DNA of 64,000 bases. It comes from Clavibacter sp. B3I6 (GTDB lineage: Bacteria; Actinomycetota; Actinomycetes; Actinomycetales; Microbacteriaceae). The stretch is taken from the NCBI RefSeq assembly GCF_030816895.1, contig NZ_JAUSYL010000001.1:2232001-2296000 (forward strand). Direction: 5' to 3'. Shown here piece by piece: positions 17,840 to 26,605 of the stretch (position 1 is the first letter of the stretch; every line of letters starts with the position of its first letter). A program made the translations under genes and the position numbers. The notes beneath the pieces were generated by a model that saw only the letters and a list, made by a program, of their open reading frames with translations, was not told the DNA's origin and did not search any database.

Positions 17840-19465
17840 TCACGCGTCCGGCAGGGCCGTCGACGCGTCGACGAGCGTGAGCTCCGGGCTGTCGCGCTCG
17901 ATGGCCTTGAGACGCCACGGCGTGGTGATCAGGGCGATGTGCGTGCCGTCCGAGCGCACGAGCACCTCGACGCCGATGGTCTTCGCGAGGGCCGGCGCGC
18001 TGTCCGCGTCGGTGATCCGGGCGACCTGGTACTCCAGCGGCTCCATGCGCAGCGGCGCGCGGAACTCGTTCGTCATGCGCTCGACGACGACCTCGAACTG
18101 CATGGGGCCGACGGCGCCGAGGACGGGCGCCTGGTCGCCGCGGAGGTCGGAGCGCATCACCTGGATGACGCCCTCGTGGTCGAGCTGCTCGATGCCCTTG
18201 CGGAACTGCTTGTGTGTGCTCGTGTCCTTCGAGCGGACCACGCGGAAGAGCTCGGGGGCGAACTGGGGGAGCCGCGGGAAGGTGACCGGCGCCCCGTCGA
18301 ACAGCGTGTCGCCCACACGGATGTTGGACGCGTTGACGAGGCCGACGACGTCGCCCGGGTAGGCGTCCTCGACGGTGGAGCGCTCGCGCCCGAAGAGCTG
18401 CTGCGCGTACTTGGTGACGAAGGGGCGGCCGGTCTGGGCGTGCGTGACCGTCATGCCGCGGTGGAAGACGCCCGAGCAGATCCGCATGAAGGCCAGGCGG
18501 TCGCGGTGGGCGGTGTTCATGCCCGACTGGACTTTGAACACGAAGCCGGAGAAGTCGTCCTCGACGGGGCGCGTGCGGTCCTGCTCGTCGGGGCGCGGCT
18601 GCGCGGCGGGGGCGATGGCGTCGAGGGCGTCGAGGATGTGGGTCACGCCGAAGTTCAGCACGGCGGCCGCGAAGAGCACCGGGGTGGTGCGGCGGGCGAG
18701 GAACGACTCCTCGTCGTGGTCCTGGCCCTCCTCGTGCAGGAGCTCGCTCTCCTCGACGGCGTTCGTCCAGGCGGGTCCGGCGGCGGCCAGCGCCTCGTCG
18801 GCGGACATGCGCGTCTCGGGGGCGATGGTCGCGCCGCCCGCGGTGCGGGTGAAGTGGACGCACTCGCCGGTGGAGCGGTCGACGACGCCGAAGAAGGCGC
18901 CGGACTCGCCGACGGGCCACGTGAGCGGCGTGGGGAGGAGGCCCGTGCGCTCCTTGATCTCGTCCATGAGGTCGAGCGGCTCGCGGCCGGGGCGGTCCCA
19001 CTTGTTGATGACGGTGATGATCGGGATGCGGCGCTGGCGGCACACCTCGAAGAGCTTCATGGTCTGGGTCTCGAGGCCGCGGGAGGCGTCGACGAGCATG
19101 ATCGCGGCGTCCACCGCCGAGAGGACCCGGTAGGTGTCCTCGGAGAAGTCGGCGTGGCCGGGGGTGTCGACGACGTTCATGACGGTGTCGCGGTGGGTGA
19201 ACTGGATGGCGGCGGAGCTCACCGAGATCCCGCGCTCCTTCTCCATGTCCATCCAGTCGGAGACGGTGGACTTGCGGCCCTGCTTGCCGTGGACCGCGCC
19301 CGCCGACCCGATGGCGTGCGCGTGGAGCAGCAGCGCCTCGGTGAGCGTGGACTTGCCCGCGTCGGGGTGGGAGATGACGGCGAAGGTGCGACGGCGGGAC
19401 GCCTCGCGCAGCACGGGGGAGGCGGAGGCCGAGGCGGGCGCGCGGGGAGGGGTGATGGTCGACAC
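17840..19465 (-). CDS. prfC: Peptide chain release factor 3
   Basis: 541 residues. GTPase motifs: G1 SHPDAGKSTL, G2/G3 around VVDTPGHADFSEDTYR, G4 NKWDR. Domain II and the C-terminal RF3-specific region contain LGAVGPMQFEVVVERM. RF3 uses GTP to remove RF1/RF2 from ribosomes after termination. Start GTG 19465 is supported by a TACCAT box 6 bases upstream (leaderless pattern), which explains the missing Shine-Dalgarno spacing. Confidence 0.95.
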   Translation of the reverse strand: MSTITPPRAPASASASPVLREASRRRTFAVISHPDAGKSTLTEALLLHAHAIGSAGAVHGKQGRKSTVSDWMDMEKERGISVSSAAIQFTHRDTVMNVVDTPGHADFSEDTYRVLSAVDAAIMLVDASRGLETQTMKLFEVCRQRRIPIITVINKWDRPGREPLDLMDEIKERTGLLPTPLTWPVGESGAFFGVVDRSTGECVHFTRTAGGATIAPETRMSADEALAAAGPAWTNAVEESELLHEEGQDHDEESFLARRTTPVLFAAAVLNFGVTHILDALDAIAPAAQPRPDEQDRTRPVEDDFSGFVFKVQSGMNTAHRDRLAFMRICSGVFHRGMTVTHAQTGRPFVTKYAQQLFGRERSTVEDAYPGDVVGLVNASNIRVGDTLFDGAPVTFPRLPQFAPELFRVVRSKDTSTHKQFRKGIEQLDHEGVIQVMRSDLRGDQAPVLGAVGPMQFEVVVERMTNEFRAPLRMEPLEYQVARITDADSAPALAKTIGVEVLVRSDGTHIALITTPWRLKAIERDSPELTLVDASTALPDA

Positions 19466-19471
19466 CTCCCC

Positions 19472-19477
19472 ATGGTA
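19472..19477 (-). promoter_or_regulatory. -10 box for prfC (leaderless)
   Basis: TACCAT on the minus strand, 6 bases before GTG 19465. Confidence 0.5.
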
Positions 19478-19529
19478 CGAGGCCGTCGCGTGAGGGTCCG
19501 CGTCGGGACCGATCGGGCGGCTCGCGGGA

Positions 19530-19919
19530 TCAGCGCGCGCGGAGGCGGTCGAGGAACTCGTCGGCCATGCCGAGGTGCTCCGCGAGGCGGCGGCGGCGCT
19601 CCTCCGCGTCGGCGATGAAGGCGGCCAGGTCGGCGCGGAGGGACACGGTGTCGTCGTCGGGCGCGGCGGCGTCGAGGGCGTCGGTGACCTCGAGCAGGCG
19701 CATCATCTCCTCGAGCGAGAAGCCGAGCGGCTTCATCCGGCGGATGAGGAGGAGGCGCTCCAGGTCGTCGTCCGTGTAGAGGCGGAAGCCGCCGTCGGAG
19801 CGGCCGGACGGACGCAGGAGGCCGGTCTCGTCGTAGTGGCGGAGCGTGCGGTGCGAGAGGCCGGTGCGCTCGGCGAGCTCGCCGATCTGCATGGTCGCGG
19901 GGCCGGCGGGTCGTGTCAT
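19530..19919 (-). CDS. MerR-family transcriptional regulator
   Basis: 129 residues from ATG 19919, with GGAGG 5 bases upstream. An internal ATG at 19892 would give the classic MQIGELAERTG start but lacks a site. The MerR winged-helix domain covers residues 10-80: TGLSHRTLRHYDETGLLRPS, then RRMKPLGFSLEEMMRLL. A C-terminal dimerisation helix follows. There is no cysteine, so it is not a mercury- or SoxR-type sensor; the ligand is unknown. It is transcribed away from a SulP transporter, and a long palindrome in the gap (19936-19961) is the likely operator. Confidence 0.9.
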   Translation of the reverse strand: MTRPAGPATMQIGELAERTGLSHRTLRHYDETGLLRPSGRSDGGFRLYTDDDLERLLLIRRMKPLGFSLEEMMRLLEVTDALDAAAPDDDTVSLRADLAAFIADAEERRRRLAEHLGMADEFLDRLRAR

Positions 19920-19935
19920 GCGGGCCTCCAGACAG

Positions 19936-19961
19936 ACTCTCCCCTCACGTGAGGGTAGAGT
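19936..19961. promoter_or_regulatory. Palindromic operator between merR and the SulP gene
   Basis: Arms ACTCTCCCCTCAC and GTGAGGGTAGAGT are complementary at 12 of 13 positions with no spacer. TAGAGT at the right end resembles a -10 box facing the transporter. MerR-type proteins usually bind such dyads between -35 and -10 and switch the promoter by DNA distortion, so this is probably the site controlling one or both divergent genes. Confidence 0.7.
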
Positions 19962-20171
19962 GGGGTGGGCGCGGCCGGGTGGCCGCTGCCGACCATTCTC
20001 CCGGATGCCGGGGACCCCGCCGTCTGCCCCCGATCGGGGGTGCGGCGCGGGCCGTCGCGCTCCCGGCGCCCGCGACGCGGAGCGCACGGGAGACCCGGCC
20101 CGGCCCCTCCCACCTCGTCCCACCCCGACCCCGTCCCCTCCGCCCTCGTGGCCGCATCCGATCGGAGCACC

Positions 20172-21725
20172 GTGTCCGCCATGCCCCCCGCCGCCGCCAC
20201 CGGACCGGACGCCTCCGGTCCGGGCTCCGTCGTCGCGCCGTCGCCGTCGCCCACCGTGCTCGAGGCGCTGCGCACGCCGCGCATCCTCACCCGCGAGGCG
20301 CTCGCCGGCCTCGTGGTGGCGCTCGCGCTGATCCCCGAGGCGATCTCGTTCTCGATCATCGCGGGCGTGGATCCGCGCGTCGGTCTCTTCTCGTCGTTCG
20401 TGATGGCGGTGACCATCGCGTTCCTCGGCGGGCGCCCCGCCATGATCTCCGCGGCCACGGGCGCCGTCGCGCTCGTCATCGCACCGGTCGCGCGCGAGCA
20501 CGGCATGGACCACTTCCTCGCCACCGTGATCCTCGCCGGGATCCTCCAGGTGGTGCTCGCGGTGCTGGGCGTCGCGCGGCTGATGCGCTTCATCCCGCGG
20601 TCGGTGATGGTCGGCTTCGTGAACGCGCTCGCGATCCTCATCTTCACCGCGCAGATCCCGAACCTCGTCGACGTGCCGTGGCTCGTGTACCCGCTGGTGG
20701 CGGTGGGGATCGCGATCCTCGTGCTGCTGCCGCGCGTGACGCGCGTGGTGCCGGCGCCGCTCGTCGCCATCGCGCTGCTCACCGGCGCGACCGTGCTCGG
20801 CGCGCTCGCCGTGCCGACCGTCGGCGACCAGGGCGAGCTGCCGCGGAGCCTCCCGGAGCTGCTCCTCCCGCAGGTGCCGCTCACGCTGGAGACGCTGGGG
20901 ATCATCGGGCCGTACGCGCTCGCGATGGCGCTCGTCGGGATCCTCGAGTCGCTCATGACCGCGAAGCTCGTCGACGACATCACCGACACGCCCTCGGACA
21001 AGACCCGCGAGACGTGGGGCCAGGGCGCGGCGAACGTGCTGTCGGGCCTCTTCGGCGGCATGGGCGGCTGCGCGATGATCGGCCAGACGATGATCAACGT
21101 GCGCGTCTCCGGCGCGCGCACCCGCATCTCGACGTTCCTCGCGGGCGTGTTCCTCCTGCTCCTCGTGGTCGTGCTGGGCGACGTGGTGGCGGTGATCCCG
21201 ATGGCCGCGCTCGTGGCCGTGATGGTGATGGTCTCGGTGGGCACGTTCGACTGGCACAGCATCCGGCCGTCGACACTGAAGCGCATGCCGCTCGGGGAGA
21301 CGCTCGTGATGGCGCTGACCGTGGCCGTCGTGGTCGCGACGCACAACCTCGCGATCGGGGTCGTGGTGGGCGTGATCGCGGCCATGGTCGTGTTCGCCCG
21401 GCGCGTGGCCGGATTCGCGACCGTGGAGCGCACGGTCGCCCCGGACGCGGACGGCGAGCCCGTCGCCCGCTACCGCGTGGTCGGCGAGCTGTTCTTCGCG
21501 TCGAGCAACGACCTCACGACGCGGTTCCGCTACGCGGAGGACCCGGCGCGCGTGCGGATCGACATGAGCGGCTCGCACGTGTGGGACGCCTCCACGGTCG
21601 CGGCCCTCGACGCGATCACGACCAAGTACGCGCGCCGCGGGACCACCGTCGACATCGAGGGGATGAACGAGGCCAGCCTCCGCATGCACGGGCGGCTCGC
21701 GGGACGGCTGGGCGGCGAGGGCTGA
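20172..21725 (+). CDS. SulP-family anion transporter with STAS domain
   Basis: About 517 residues from GTG 20172 (GGAG 4 bases upstream); ATG 20181 is an equal alternative. The SulP core has some 11-12 membrane segments, with GLVVALALIPEAISFSIIAG near residue 35 and the later TWGQGAANVLSGLFGGMGGCAMIGQ, which is typical of SLC26/SulP. A C-terminal STAS domain carries RIDMSGSHVWDASTVAALD. Bacterial SulP proteins carry sulfate, bicarbonate, dicarboxylates or other anions; the substrate is not decided here. It diverges from the MerR gene, which may regulate it. Confidence 0.92.
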   Translation: MSAMPPAAATGPDASGPGSVVAPSPSPTVLEALRTPRILTREALAGLVVALALIPEAISFSIIAGVDPRVGLFSSFVMAVTIAFLGGRPAMISAATGAVALVIAPVAREHGMDHFLATVILAGILQVVLAVLGVARLMRFIPRSVMVGFVNALAILIFTAQIPNLVDVPWLVYPLVAVGIAILVLLPRVTRVVPAPLVAIALLTGATVLGALAVPTVGDQGELPRSLPELLLPQVPLTLETLGIIGPYALAMALVGILESLMTAKLVDDITDTPSDKTRETWGQGAANVLSGLFGGMGGCAMIGQTMINVRVSGARTRISTFLAGVFLLLLVVVLGDVVAVIPMAALVAVMVMVSVGTFDWHSIRPSTLKRMPLGETLVMALTVAVVVATHNLAIGVVVGVIAAMVVFARRVAGFATVERTVAPDADGEPVARYRVVGELFFASSNDLTTRFRYAEDPARVRIDMSGSHVWDASTVAALDAITTKYARRGTTVDIEGMNEASLRMHGRLAGRLGGEG

Positions 21726-21738
21726 GCGGGGCCGCTCG

Positions 21739-21744
21739 TAGGAT
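21739..21744 (+). promoter_or_regulatory. -10 box for the glycosyltransferase (leaderless)
   Basis: TAGGAT, 7 bases before ATG 21752, with no Shine-Dalgarno sequence. Confidence 0.5.
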
Positions 21745-21751
21745 CGCAGCC

Positions 21752-22960
21752 ATGAGGATCGCGTTCGTCTCGCTGCACACGTCGCCGATCCAGACCCCCA
21801 GCACCGGCGACGCCGGCGGGCTCAACGTCTACCTGCTCGAGCTCGCGCGGAGCCTCGGGCGGCAGGGGCACGAGGTGCGGCTGATCACGCGGGCCACGGA
21901 TCCCGCCGACCCGCCGGCGATGCAGGTCGCGCCCGGGGTCGAGCTGCTCGCGCTGCGGGCGGGACCGGTCGGGCGGCTGGCGAAGGAGGAGCTGCCCGGC
22001 ATCACGGACGCCTTCGCGGAGGCGCTCGCCGCGCTGCCGCCCGCGGACGTCGTGCACGCCCACTACTGGCTGTCGGCCGTCGCGGCGCTGCCCGTCGCGC
22101 GCGCGTGGGGCGTGCCGCACGTGCTCACGCTGCACTCGGTGTCAGCGGGCAAGAACCGGCGGCTCGTGCCGGGCGACACCCCGGAGCCGGCGTCGCGCCT
22201 GGCGGACGAGGGGCGGCTCGTGCGGGCGTCGGACCTCGTGGTGGCGTCCGCGGAGTCGGAGAAGCGGCTGCTCGTGGAGGCGTACGACGCGGATCCCGCG
22301 CTCGTGCACGTCGTCGCGCCCGGGGTGGAGGAGGCGTTCCTCGCGGAGCCGTCGGGCCGCGAGGGCGGCGGGCGGGTGCGCATCGTGCTGCTGGCCCGCA
22401 TCCAGCCGCTCAAGGGGCAGGACGTGGCGATCCGGGCGCTCGCCCTGCTGGATCCCGCGTCCCGTCCGCTGCTCGTGATCGCCGGCGGCGTCTCGCCCGG
22501 CCGCGACGCGTACGCGGCGAGCCTGCACGCGCTCGTGCGCTCGCTGGACCTCGCGGACGACGTCGTCTTCGCGGGCGCGCTCGACCGCCCCGCGACCGCC
22601 CGGACGCTCGCCGGCGCGCACCTCGCGCTCATGCCGTCGGCGGCCGAGACGTACGGGCTTGTCGCGCTCGAGGCGGCGGCCTGCGGCACGCCCGTGATCG
22701 CCGCGCGCACGGAGGGGCTCGTCGACTCCGTGCGGGAGGGCGTCACCGGCGTGTTCGTGCCGACGCGGGATCCCGCCGACTGGGCTCGCGCGATCCGCGA
22801 CCTGCTCGCCGACCGGGCGGCGCTCGCGCGGCTCTCGGCGTCGGCGCGCGCGCACGCGGCCCGGCACACGTGGGACGTCGCCGCGGCGGACGTCGCGGAG
22901 GAGTACCGGGTGCTGGGGGAGCGGCGTCCTCGGGACCGCGTGGCGGGGACGCGGGGCTGA
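21752..22960 (+). CDS. GT4-family glycosyltransferase (MshA-like)
   Basis: 402 residues, GT-B fold. The N-terminal lobe has SLHTSPIQTPSTGDAGGLNVYLLELA, with the GDAGGLNVY acceptor loop of MshA-type enzymes, and VHAHYWLS. The C-terminal donor lobe has LLARIQPLKGQDVAIRAL and the EX7E-type segment PSAAETYGLVALEAAACGTPVIA. MshA transfers GlcNAc to inositol-phosphate in mycothiol synthesis, but many GT4 enzymes look alike, so the mycothiol role is only one option. It begins 26 bases after the SulP stop with its own leaderless promoter box. Confidence 0.85.
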   Translation: MRIAFVSLHTSPIQTPSTGDAGGLNVYLLELARSLGRQGHEVRLITRATDPADPPAMQVAPGVELLALRAGPVGRLAKEELPGITDAFAEALAALPPADVVHAHYWLSAVAALPVARAWGVPHVLTLHSVSAGKNRRLVPGDTPEPASRLADEGRLVRASDLVVASAESEKRLLVEAYDADPALVHVVAPGVEEAFLAEPSGREGGGRVRIVLLARIQPLKGQDVAIRALALLDPASRPLLVIAGGVSPGRDAYAASLHALVRSLDLADDVVFAGALDRPATARTLAGAHLALMPSAAETYGLVALEAAACGTPVIAARTEGLVDSVREGVTGVFVPTRDPADWARAIRDLLADRAALARLSASARAHAARHTWDVAAADVAEEYRVLGERRPRDRVAGTRG

Positions 22961-23032
22961 GGACGGGGGTCTCGGGGGGCTGTCGGTCCGTGAGCGGTGG
23001 GAGCGCGTCGGCTGGTGCCGGCTCGCGTCGGC

Positions 23033-24151
23033 TCAGCCCGTGAGCGTTCCCGCGTCATGTGCGACGTCCTCTGCAGCCCGCTCCAGCCACGCGACGGCGT
23101 CGGCGCGGGCGGCGTCGGCGGATCCGGCGAGGTCGGTGAGCGAGCGCACGGCCCGGAAGCCGTCGGCGGGCGCGGCCACGGCGCCGGCGACCAGGACCGC
23201 GGCGGCGCCGTGCTCGCGCGCGAGGTCGAGCACGCGCGACGCCACCTTGCCCGTCCGCGACTGCGCGTCGAAGCGCCCCTCGCCTGTCACCACGACGTCC
23301 GCGCCCGCGATCAGGCCGGGCAGCCCGATCGCCTCGGCGACGCCCGCGGATCCCGACGTCGCGACGGCGCCCCACGCCATCAGCCCCGCGGCGGTCCCGC
23401 CGGCCGCGCCCGATCCGGGGACGGACGGATCCACGCCGAGCAGCCCCGCGAGGTGGGCGAGGCCGGCGTCGAGCGCCCGGACGTCCGCGGGCGTCGCGCC
23501 CTTCTGCGGCCCGTAGACGGCGGCCGCGCCCGCGGGACCGGTGAGCGGCGCGCGGACGTCCCCGAGGATCCGCGCCCCGCCGGCCGGGAGCGCCCGGAGC
23601 CGCGCGAGCTCCAGCGTCGCGATGCCGGCCATGGCTTCGCCGCCGTCCCCGGCCGCGGTGCCGTCCGCGCGGAGCGCCCGGGCCCCCAGCTCGCGCAGCG
23701 CGCCGACGCCGCCGTCGGTCGACGAGCTGCCGCCGAGCGCGAGCAGCAGGCGCGGGACGCCCGCGTCGAGGGCAGCGCGGATGGCCTGGCCGAAGCCGCG
23801 GGTGTGCGCGGCGAGCGGGCGGAGCGGGTCGAGCAGCGTGATCCCGCTCGTCGACGCGACCTCCACGACGCCCGTGCCGTCGGGCAGCAGGAGCCAGCGC
23901 GCGTCGACCGGCCGGTCGTCGGGTCCGGTGACGCGGACGGGCACGCGTCGGGCACCCGGGACCGCGGCCGCGAGCACGTCGAGGGTGCCCTGCCCGCCGT
24001 CGGCCATGGGGGCGATCACCACGTCGTCGTGGGGCCGCGCGCGGAGCCAGCCGCGGCGGAGCGCCTCGGCGGCCTCGACCGCGGTGGCGGATCCGGTGAG
24101 CGAGTCGGGCGCCATGACGACGCGCAGGGGGCGGGGAGCGGCGGTGCTCAT
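23033..24151 (-). CDS. Glycerate kinase
   Basis: 372 residues. The N terminus is VVMAPDSLTGSATAVEAAEAL, where family members usually read DSFKGSLSA. Then come PMADGGQGTLD, LLLALGGSSSTDGGVG and GEGRFDAQSRTGKV, the signatures of the GarK/GlxK glycerate 2-kinase family. It phosphorylates D-glycerate with ATP, feeding 2-phosphoglycerate into glycolysis. The usual Lys of DSFKG is Thr here, a small departure. No pathway partner is adjacent. Confidence 0.92.
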   Translation of the reverse strand: MSTAAPRPLRVVMAPDSLTGSATAVEAAEALRRGWLRARPHDDVVIAPMADGGQGTLDVLAAAVPGARRVPVRVTGPDDRPVDARWLLLPDGTGVVEVASTSGITLLDPLRPLAAHTRGFGQAIRAALDAGVPRLLLALGGSSSTDGGVGALRELGARALRADGTAAGDGGEAMAGIATLELARLRALPAGGARILGDVRAPLTGPAGAAAVYGPQKGATPADVRALDAGLAHLAGLLGVDPSVPGSGAAGGTAAGLMAWGAVATSGSAGVAEAIGLPGLIAGADVVVTGEGRFDAQSRTGKVASRVLDLAREHGAAAVLVAGAVAAPADGFRAVRSLTDLAGSADAARADAVAWLERAAEDVAHDAGTLTG

Positions 24152-24262
24152 GCGGTCAGTCTGCCGGAGGGCGCCTGCGGAGGCGACGACGCCGCAGGGC
24201 GGCGGTCGTCGGGCAGCGGTCGTCCGGCGGGCGGCGGGCGGCGGCCGCCAGCCGGCACCCGC

Positions 24263-25147
24263 TCAGTCCGGCGCGACGCCCGCCCGGTGCGCCAGCAGGG
24301 CCGCGCCCACCAGTCCGGCGTCGTTGCCGCGGCTCGCCGCGATGATCTCGGTGTCGAGGTGCAGGAACCCCGCGAAGCGCGCGAACTCGTGCGCCGCCGC
24401 GCCGCCCACCACGAGGAGGTCGGGCGACATGATCGACTCGAGGTGCCGGTAGTAGCGCTCCAGCCGCGCCGCCCACGCCTCGAACGTGATGCCCTCGCGA
24501 CGCACCGCGGAGAACGCCGCCTGCATCTCGTAGTCGCCGCCGTCGATGTGCACGTGGCCGAGCTCGCTGTTCGGGATCAGCTTCCCGTCGTGGAGGAGCG
24601 CCGTGCCGATGCCCGTGCCGAGGGTGGTGAGGATCACCAGGCCGCCGCGGCCCTGCAGCACCCCGTACTCGAGCTCGGCCACGCCCGCGGCGTCGGCGTC
24701 GTTGACCGTGAGGACGTCGATCCCGCTGCGCTCGCGGATCGCGGTGCGCGCGTCCATGCCGAGCCAGCGGTCGGAGATGTGGGCGGAGGACCGGACGATG
24801 CCGTCCCGCACGATCCCCGGGACGCCCACCCCCACGGGCAGGTCCTCGTCGGGCGTGAGCTCCAGCACGATCTCCGCGATCACGTCCGCGATGTCCTCGG
24901 GCTCGCCGCCGACCGGCTTCGCCACGGTCAGGCGCTCCGTGAGCCGGATCCCGGTGGTGACGTCGACGATGCCGGCCTTGAGGGTCGTCCCGCCGATGTC
25001 GATGCCGAGCGCCAGCCGGTCGCGGCGCGCGAGGGCCGATGCGGCGCCCTCGGGTGCGGCGACGACCGCGCGGTCGACCGGGATGAACCCGCCGGCGGGC
25101 CGGCCGCTCTCGGAGGCGGGCCGCGGCGCGGTCTCGGGCTGGGGCAC
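24263..25147 (-). CDS. ppgK: Polyphosphate/ATP glucokinase (ROK family)
   Basis: 294 residues from GTG 25147 with GAGAGG upstream. A 45-residue Pro/Ala-rich leader is followed by the ROK core: phosphate motif GIDIGGTTLKAGIVD, glucose contact NDADAAGVAELEYG, TLGTGIGTALLHDG and the ELGH element (NSELGHVHIDG). The spacing and the NDADAAG motif match actinobacterial PpgK, which phosphorylates glucose from polyphosphate or ATP. There is no ROK-type zinc cysteine cluster and no HTH, so it is not a repressor. Confidence 0.9.
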   Translation of the reverse strand: MPQPETAPRPASESGRPAGGFIPVDRAVVAAPEGAASALARRDRLALGIDIGGTTLKAGIVDVTTGIRLTERLTVAKPVGGEPEDIADVIAEIVLELTPDEDLPVGVGVPGIVRDGIVRSSAHISDRWLGMDARTAIRERSGIDVLTVNDADAAGVAELEYGVLQGRGGLVILTTLGTGIGTALLHDGKLIPNSELGHVHIDGGDYEMQAAFSAVRREGITFEAWAARLERYYRHLESIMSPDLLVVGGAAAHEFARFAGFLHLDTEIIAASRGNDAGLVGAALLAHRAGVAPD

Positions 25148-25318
25148 GGCGGGGCCTCTCGGTTGCGGGTGCGGAATCGGGTACGGGTGCGGAGTCGTGT
25201 GCGTGGCGGGTGGGGAGCGCGGGCGGGGCCTGCTGCGGTGGGGCGCGTGCGGATGGAGCGGCGGGACGGGCGGACCCGGCCGCGCGTCCCGGACCGGCGA
25301 CCCCTCGGCCGCCGTGGC

Positions 25319-25435
25319 TCAGAACGCCCGGTGGGCGTAGACGATCCCGCAGGCCACGCCCACGGCGCAGACGACCGCGAGCCCGACGACCGCACCGGCC
25401 GCCGCGGCGGCCAGACGGGGAAGGGGACTCGTCAC
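25319..25435 (-). CDS. Possible 38-residue single-span membrane protein
   Basis: A short frame from GTG 25435: a basic start (SPLPRLA), one long hydrophobic helix (AGAVVGLAVVCAVGVACGIV) and YAHRAF at the end. No ribosome binding site, but a TAGGCT box lies 6 bases before the GTG, the arrangement seen at many genes here. It is alone in the 375-base gap between ppgK and the next gene, where nothing else was recognised. The product is not recognised; it may be a chance frame in GC-rich DNA. Confidence 0.4.
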   Translation of the reverse strand: MTSPLPRLAAAAAGAVVGLAVVCAVGVACGIVYAHRAF

Positions 25436-25441
25436 GGACCG

Positions 25442-25447
25442 AGCCTA
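25442..25447 (-). promoter_or_regulatory. -10 box before the 38-residue frame
   Basis: TAGGCT on the minus strand, 6 bases before GTG 25435. Confidence 0.35.
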
Positions 25448-25509
25448 GGCCAGCCCGGCGGGCGGTCGCGGCGGGGCCCGGCCGAGCGTCCGCCCAGGAA
25501 CCCACCGAG

Positions 25510-25515
25510 TAGGCT
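25510..25515 (+). promoter_or_regulatory. -10 box for the DUF308-like gene (leaderless)
   Basis: TAGGCT, 7 bases before ATG 25523. Confidence 0.5.
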
Positions 25516-25522
25516 GGCCCGG

Positions 25523-26197
25523 ATGGAGAGAGAGGCTGCCGTGTCCGAGGACGAGCTGACGTTCCGGGCGGCGTACTGGCCCGTGCTGCTCGTCCGCGCA
25601 CTCCCCGCCCTCGCGCTCGCCGCGTTCATCACCTTCTCCAGCGACCACTCGCCGGCCCTCGGGCTCGCCGCGTTCGGCGTCTTCGCGATCGTCTCCGGCC
25701 TCGTCACCGCGGGCCTCGGCGCGCGGGCCCTCCGCGGTCCGGCGGCGCGGATCCGCACCGGCGCCGTCGCCCAGGGCGCGATCACCGTGGCGGCCGGCGT
25801 CGCCGCGCTCCTCGCCCGGGACGGGGGCGTGCTCGTCCTCCTCTACGTCGTCAGCGTGTGGGCCGCGATCACCGGGTTCCTCGAGCTCGTGTCCGGCATG
25901 CGCTCCCGTGGCCGCGTGCCGGGAGCCACCGACGCGATCACCGTGGGCGCGCTCACCGTCGTTCTCGCGATCGCGTTCCTCCTCGTGCCGCCGGACCTCG
26001 TCGTCCAGTACGGCGGGGTCGAGCAGCGCGAGGGCCAGCTCACCGCGCCCGTCGTGGCCGTCGGCCTGCTGGGCGCCTACGCGGCGATCGTCGGGGTCTT
26101 CCTGGTCATCGCCGCCCTGAGCATGAAATGGGGCACCTCCACGCCCACCGCGACCTCCGCGGCGGACGCCCCCCGGACCACCGAGAGCGCGAGCTGA
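25523..26197 (+). CDS. HdeD/DUF308-like membrane protein
   Basis: 224 residues, about six membrane segments, with repeats of the HdeD type (GLAAFGVFAIVSGLVTAGLG, VVSVWAAITGFLELVSGM). ATG 25523 fits a leaderless promoter box; GTG 25541, with GAGAGAGG upstream, is an alternative six codons in. Family members are small integral membrane proteins, in enteric bacteria linked to acid stress, with no known activity here. The next gene starts 3 bases after the stop, so the two are an operon. Confidence 0.82.
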   Translation: MEREAAVSEDELTFRAAYWPVLLVRALPALALAAFITFSSDHSPALGLAAFGVFAIVSGLVTAGLGARALRGPAARIRTGAVAQGAITVAAGVAALLARDGGVLVLLYVVSVWAAITGFLELVSGMRSRGRVPGATDAITVGALTVVLAIAFLLVPPDLVVQYGGVEQREGQLTAPVVAVGLLGAYAAIVGVFLVIAALSMKWGTSTPTATSAADAPRTTESAS

Positions 26198-26199
26198 CC

Positions 26200-26469
26200 G
26201 TGACTTCCAACATCCGCAAGGACCGCATGCGACCCGCCGAGCTGCTCGCCATCGCGGCCGGGCTCGCCGCGTTCGTCGGCGTGATCGTCGCGCTGAGCAC
26301 CCGTCCGGGCGACGCGCAGGCGTGGACCGTCGTCGTCGTCTTCACGGGCGTCGCGTTCATCGGCGCGCTCGTGATGCTCGCCATGCTCGCGCTCTCGTTC
26401 AAGCCGAACCGCGACGAGCTCCAGGACCTGGACGACCAGGACCACCCGGATCGACCGACCCGGCACTGA
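26200..26469 (+). CDS. Small two-span membrane protein
   Basis: 89 residues from GTG 26200, two bases after the previous stop codon. A basic N terminus precedes two hydrophobic spans (about residues 13-32 and 42-66), and the tail is strongly acidic (DELQDLDDQDHPDRP). The family is not recognised. Tight spacing says it is co-translated with the DUF308-like protein. It is a plausible gene by start placement and composition. Confidence 0.75.
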   Translation: MTSNIRKDRMRPAELLAIAAGLAAFVGVIVALSTRPGDAQAWTVVVVFTGVAFIGALVMLAMLALSFKPNRDELQDLDDQDHPDRPTRH

Positions 26470-26605
26470 CCCGTCGGGCATCGGGGGTCGGCCTCCGGGC
26501 TGTCGCCTCCGCTCCCATCCGCCCGCGCGCTCGTCGGCCCGCGCTCCGGGCAGCGCGCCGCTCCAGTCGGAACCGCTCCCGAGGGGCGACCCCGACCGGC
26601 CCGCC

